64,000 nucleotides of DNA, from assembly GCA_019639055.1 (NCBI GenBank), contig JAHBSP010000002.1, positions 62,001 to 126,000 on the forward strand, read 5' to 3'. Of the stretch, positions 63,631-64,000 are shown piece by piece. Made by a program: the position numbers and the translations under genes. Numbering within the stretch: position 1 is the first letter of the stretch; each line of letters opens with the position of its first letter. Origin of the DNA: Microbacteriaceae bacterium (GTDB lineage Bacteria > Actinomycetota > Actinomycetes > Actinomycetales > Microbacteriaceae). The notes under the pieces are model-generated. The model was not told the DNA's origin and did not search any database. It worked only from the letters and a program-made list of their open reading frames with translations.

Positions 63631-63659
63631 TAGTTATCCTAGAGTGTTGATTTAGTCAA
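63631..63659 (-). promoter_or_regulatory. Promoter of the coiled-coil/AI-2E gene pair
   Basis: On the minus strand -35 TTGACT (63659-63654) and -10 TAACTA (63636-63631) are 17 bases apart, with a leader of about 75 bases to the TTG start. The -35 lies within the dyad GTTGA-TTTAG-TCAAC (63646-63660). Confidence 0.4.
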
Positions 63660-63686
63660 CCTTATTCAAGTTTTAGGAGTTCACTT

Positions 63687-64000
63687 TTGCGGATTGTCTT
63701 CGCAAGCCTCGCGCTTTTATCGTCTGCGGCCCTATTGACTTTGGGGGTTCTCCAGCGAACTGTATGGCTGGGACCAGACTCTGTAGTAGAAACACAGGTG
63801 CTTGAATCAACTGCTCCATACACTCTTATAGATACTTCTGCGCTGAACCTTAATTCTGGAAATAAGACACTTACTATTTACGGAGACGGGAATGTTTTTG
63901 CCGCATATGCAGCAACACCCGATATCAAAGCTTGGCTTGGTGAAGATTCTTATAACAGCATTTCTGCTTCAGAAGGCACCTTGGTTTTGACCGAAGTCCC
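63687..64000 (+). CDS. Membrane-anchored secreted protein (N-terminal part, cut by window edge)
   Basis: An open frame of 104 codons runs to the end of the window without a stop. TTG start with TAGGAG about eight bases upstream. One N-terminal hydrophobic segment (RIVFASLALLSSAALLTLGV) is followed by QRTVWLGPDS and a beta-rich region (NSGNKTLTIYGDGNVFAAYA, DIKAWLGEDSYNSI). No domain was recognised; similar anchored proteins are common in Micrococcales. Too short for the open-frame listing because it is incomplete. Confidence 0.6.
   Translation, partial: MRIVFASLALLSSAALLTLGVLQRTVWLGPDSVVETQVLESTAPYTLIDTSALNLNSGNKTLTIYGDGNVFAAYAATPDIKAWLGEDSYNSISASEGTLVLTEV

Noticed and set aside
1..64000. 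CRISPR arrays, transposons, toxin-antitoxin or restriction systems
   Set aside because: No direct-repeat array, transposase, terminal inverted repeats or matching gene pairs were seen.

Overview
The window looks like chromosome of a small, streamlined actinobacterium, most likely a Luna-type freshwater or marine member of Microbacteriaceae (Rhodoluna/Aquiluna-like). This is inference from gene order, not from a search. The basis is the actinobacterial order recG, rsmD, coaD, yceD, rpmF, rnc, mutM, smc, ftsY, ffh, rpsP, khpA, rimM, trmD, rplS, lepB, rnhB, DUF2469, yraN, comM, dprA, xerC-like, rpsB, tsf, pyrH, frr, cdsA, together with F420 genes, DivIVA/Wag31-like proteins, frequent TTG/GTG starts and a base composition near half GC by eye. 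Coding density is very high: most genes abut or overlap by 1-40 bases, several convergent pairs overlap at their 3' ends, and no gene-free stretch exceeds 300 bases. I saw no rRNA, tRNA, CRISPR array, insertion sequence or prophage.

Layout. 1-7.8 kb: the start of an ABC exporter ATPase, an F420-dependent oxidoreductase, TerC, then the operon leuC-leuD-murA-plsC-gpsA. 7.9-11.8 kb: DUF3515 and rsmD leftward, recG and coaD rightward. 11.8-26.5 kb: an accessory block between coaD and yceD, which are usually neighbours. It holds an F420-dependent enzyme, an unusual CofE-CofC fusion, CofD, and a leftward operon of about 12 kb encoding a LivKGFHM-type ABC importer, an acyl-CoA ligase, a TetR regulator, 3-hydroxybutyrate dehydrogenase, an alpha/beta hydrolase, 3-oxoacid CoA-transferase A/B and acetyl-CoA acetyltransferase. 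26.5-34.3 kb: yceD-rpmF-rnc-mutM and smc, then a membrane HExxH protein and ftsY. 34.3-42.1 kb: a second accessory block with an ECF sigma factor and DUF4349 protein, a reactive-sulfur operon (DUF2892, CoA-disulfide reductase-rhodanese, CstR-like repressor, 52-residue Cys protein) behind a perfect palindromic operator, a Nudix / small membrane protein / FAD oxidoreductase operon, a zinc dehydrogenase and a gamma carbonic anhydrase. 42.2-54.7 kb: signal recognition, ribosome maturation, secretion and DNA-processing genes. 54.9-64 kb: rpsB-tsf-pyrH-frr-cdsA, DivIVA-type proteins, a lytic transglycosylase, a zinc-ribbon protein, a hydrolase, an AI-2E-type permease and the start of an anchored secreted protein.

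How the parts fit. The central operon would carry a substrate in through the Liv-type transporter, activate or hydrolyse it, and pass 3-hydroxybutyrate through acetoacetate and acetoacetyl-CoA to two acetyl-CoA. cofD is the last cistron, translationally coupled to the thiolase, and faces the CofE-CofC fusion tail to tail, so three F420 steps sit together beside three F420-dependent (LLM) enzymes in the window. The sulfur operon looks like persulfide sensing and detoxification. The strongest candidates for something little described are the ketone-body/3-hydroxybutyrate operon tied to F420 synthesis, the CofE-CofC fusion, the CstR-type operon with its small Cys-rich partner, the membrane HEMLH protein between smc and ftsY, and an ECF sigma factor with no ordinary start codon.
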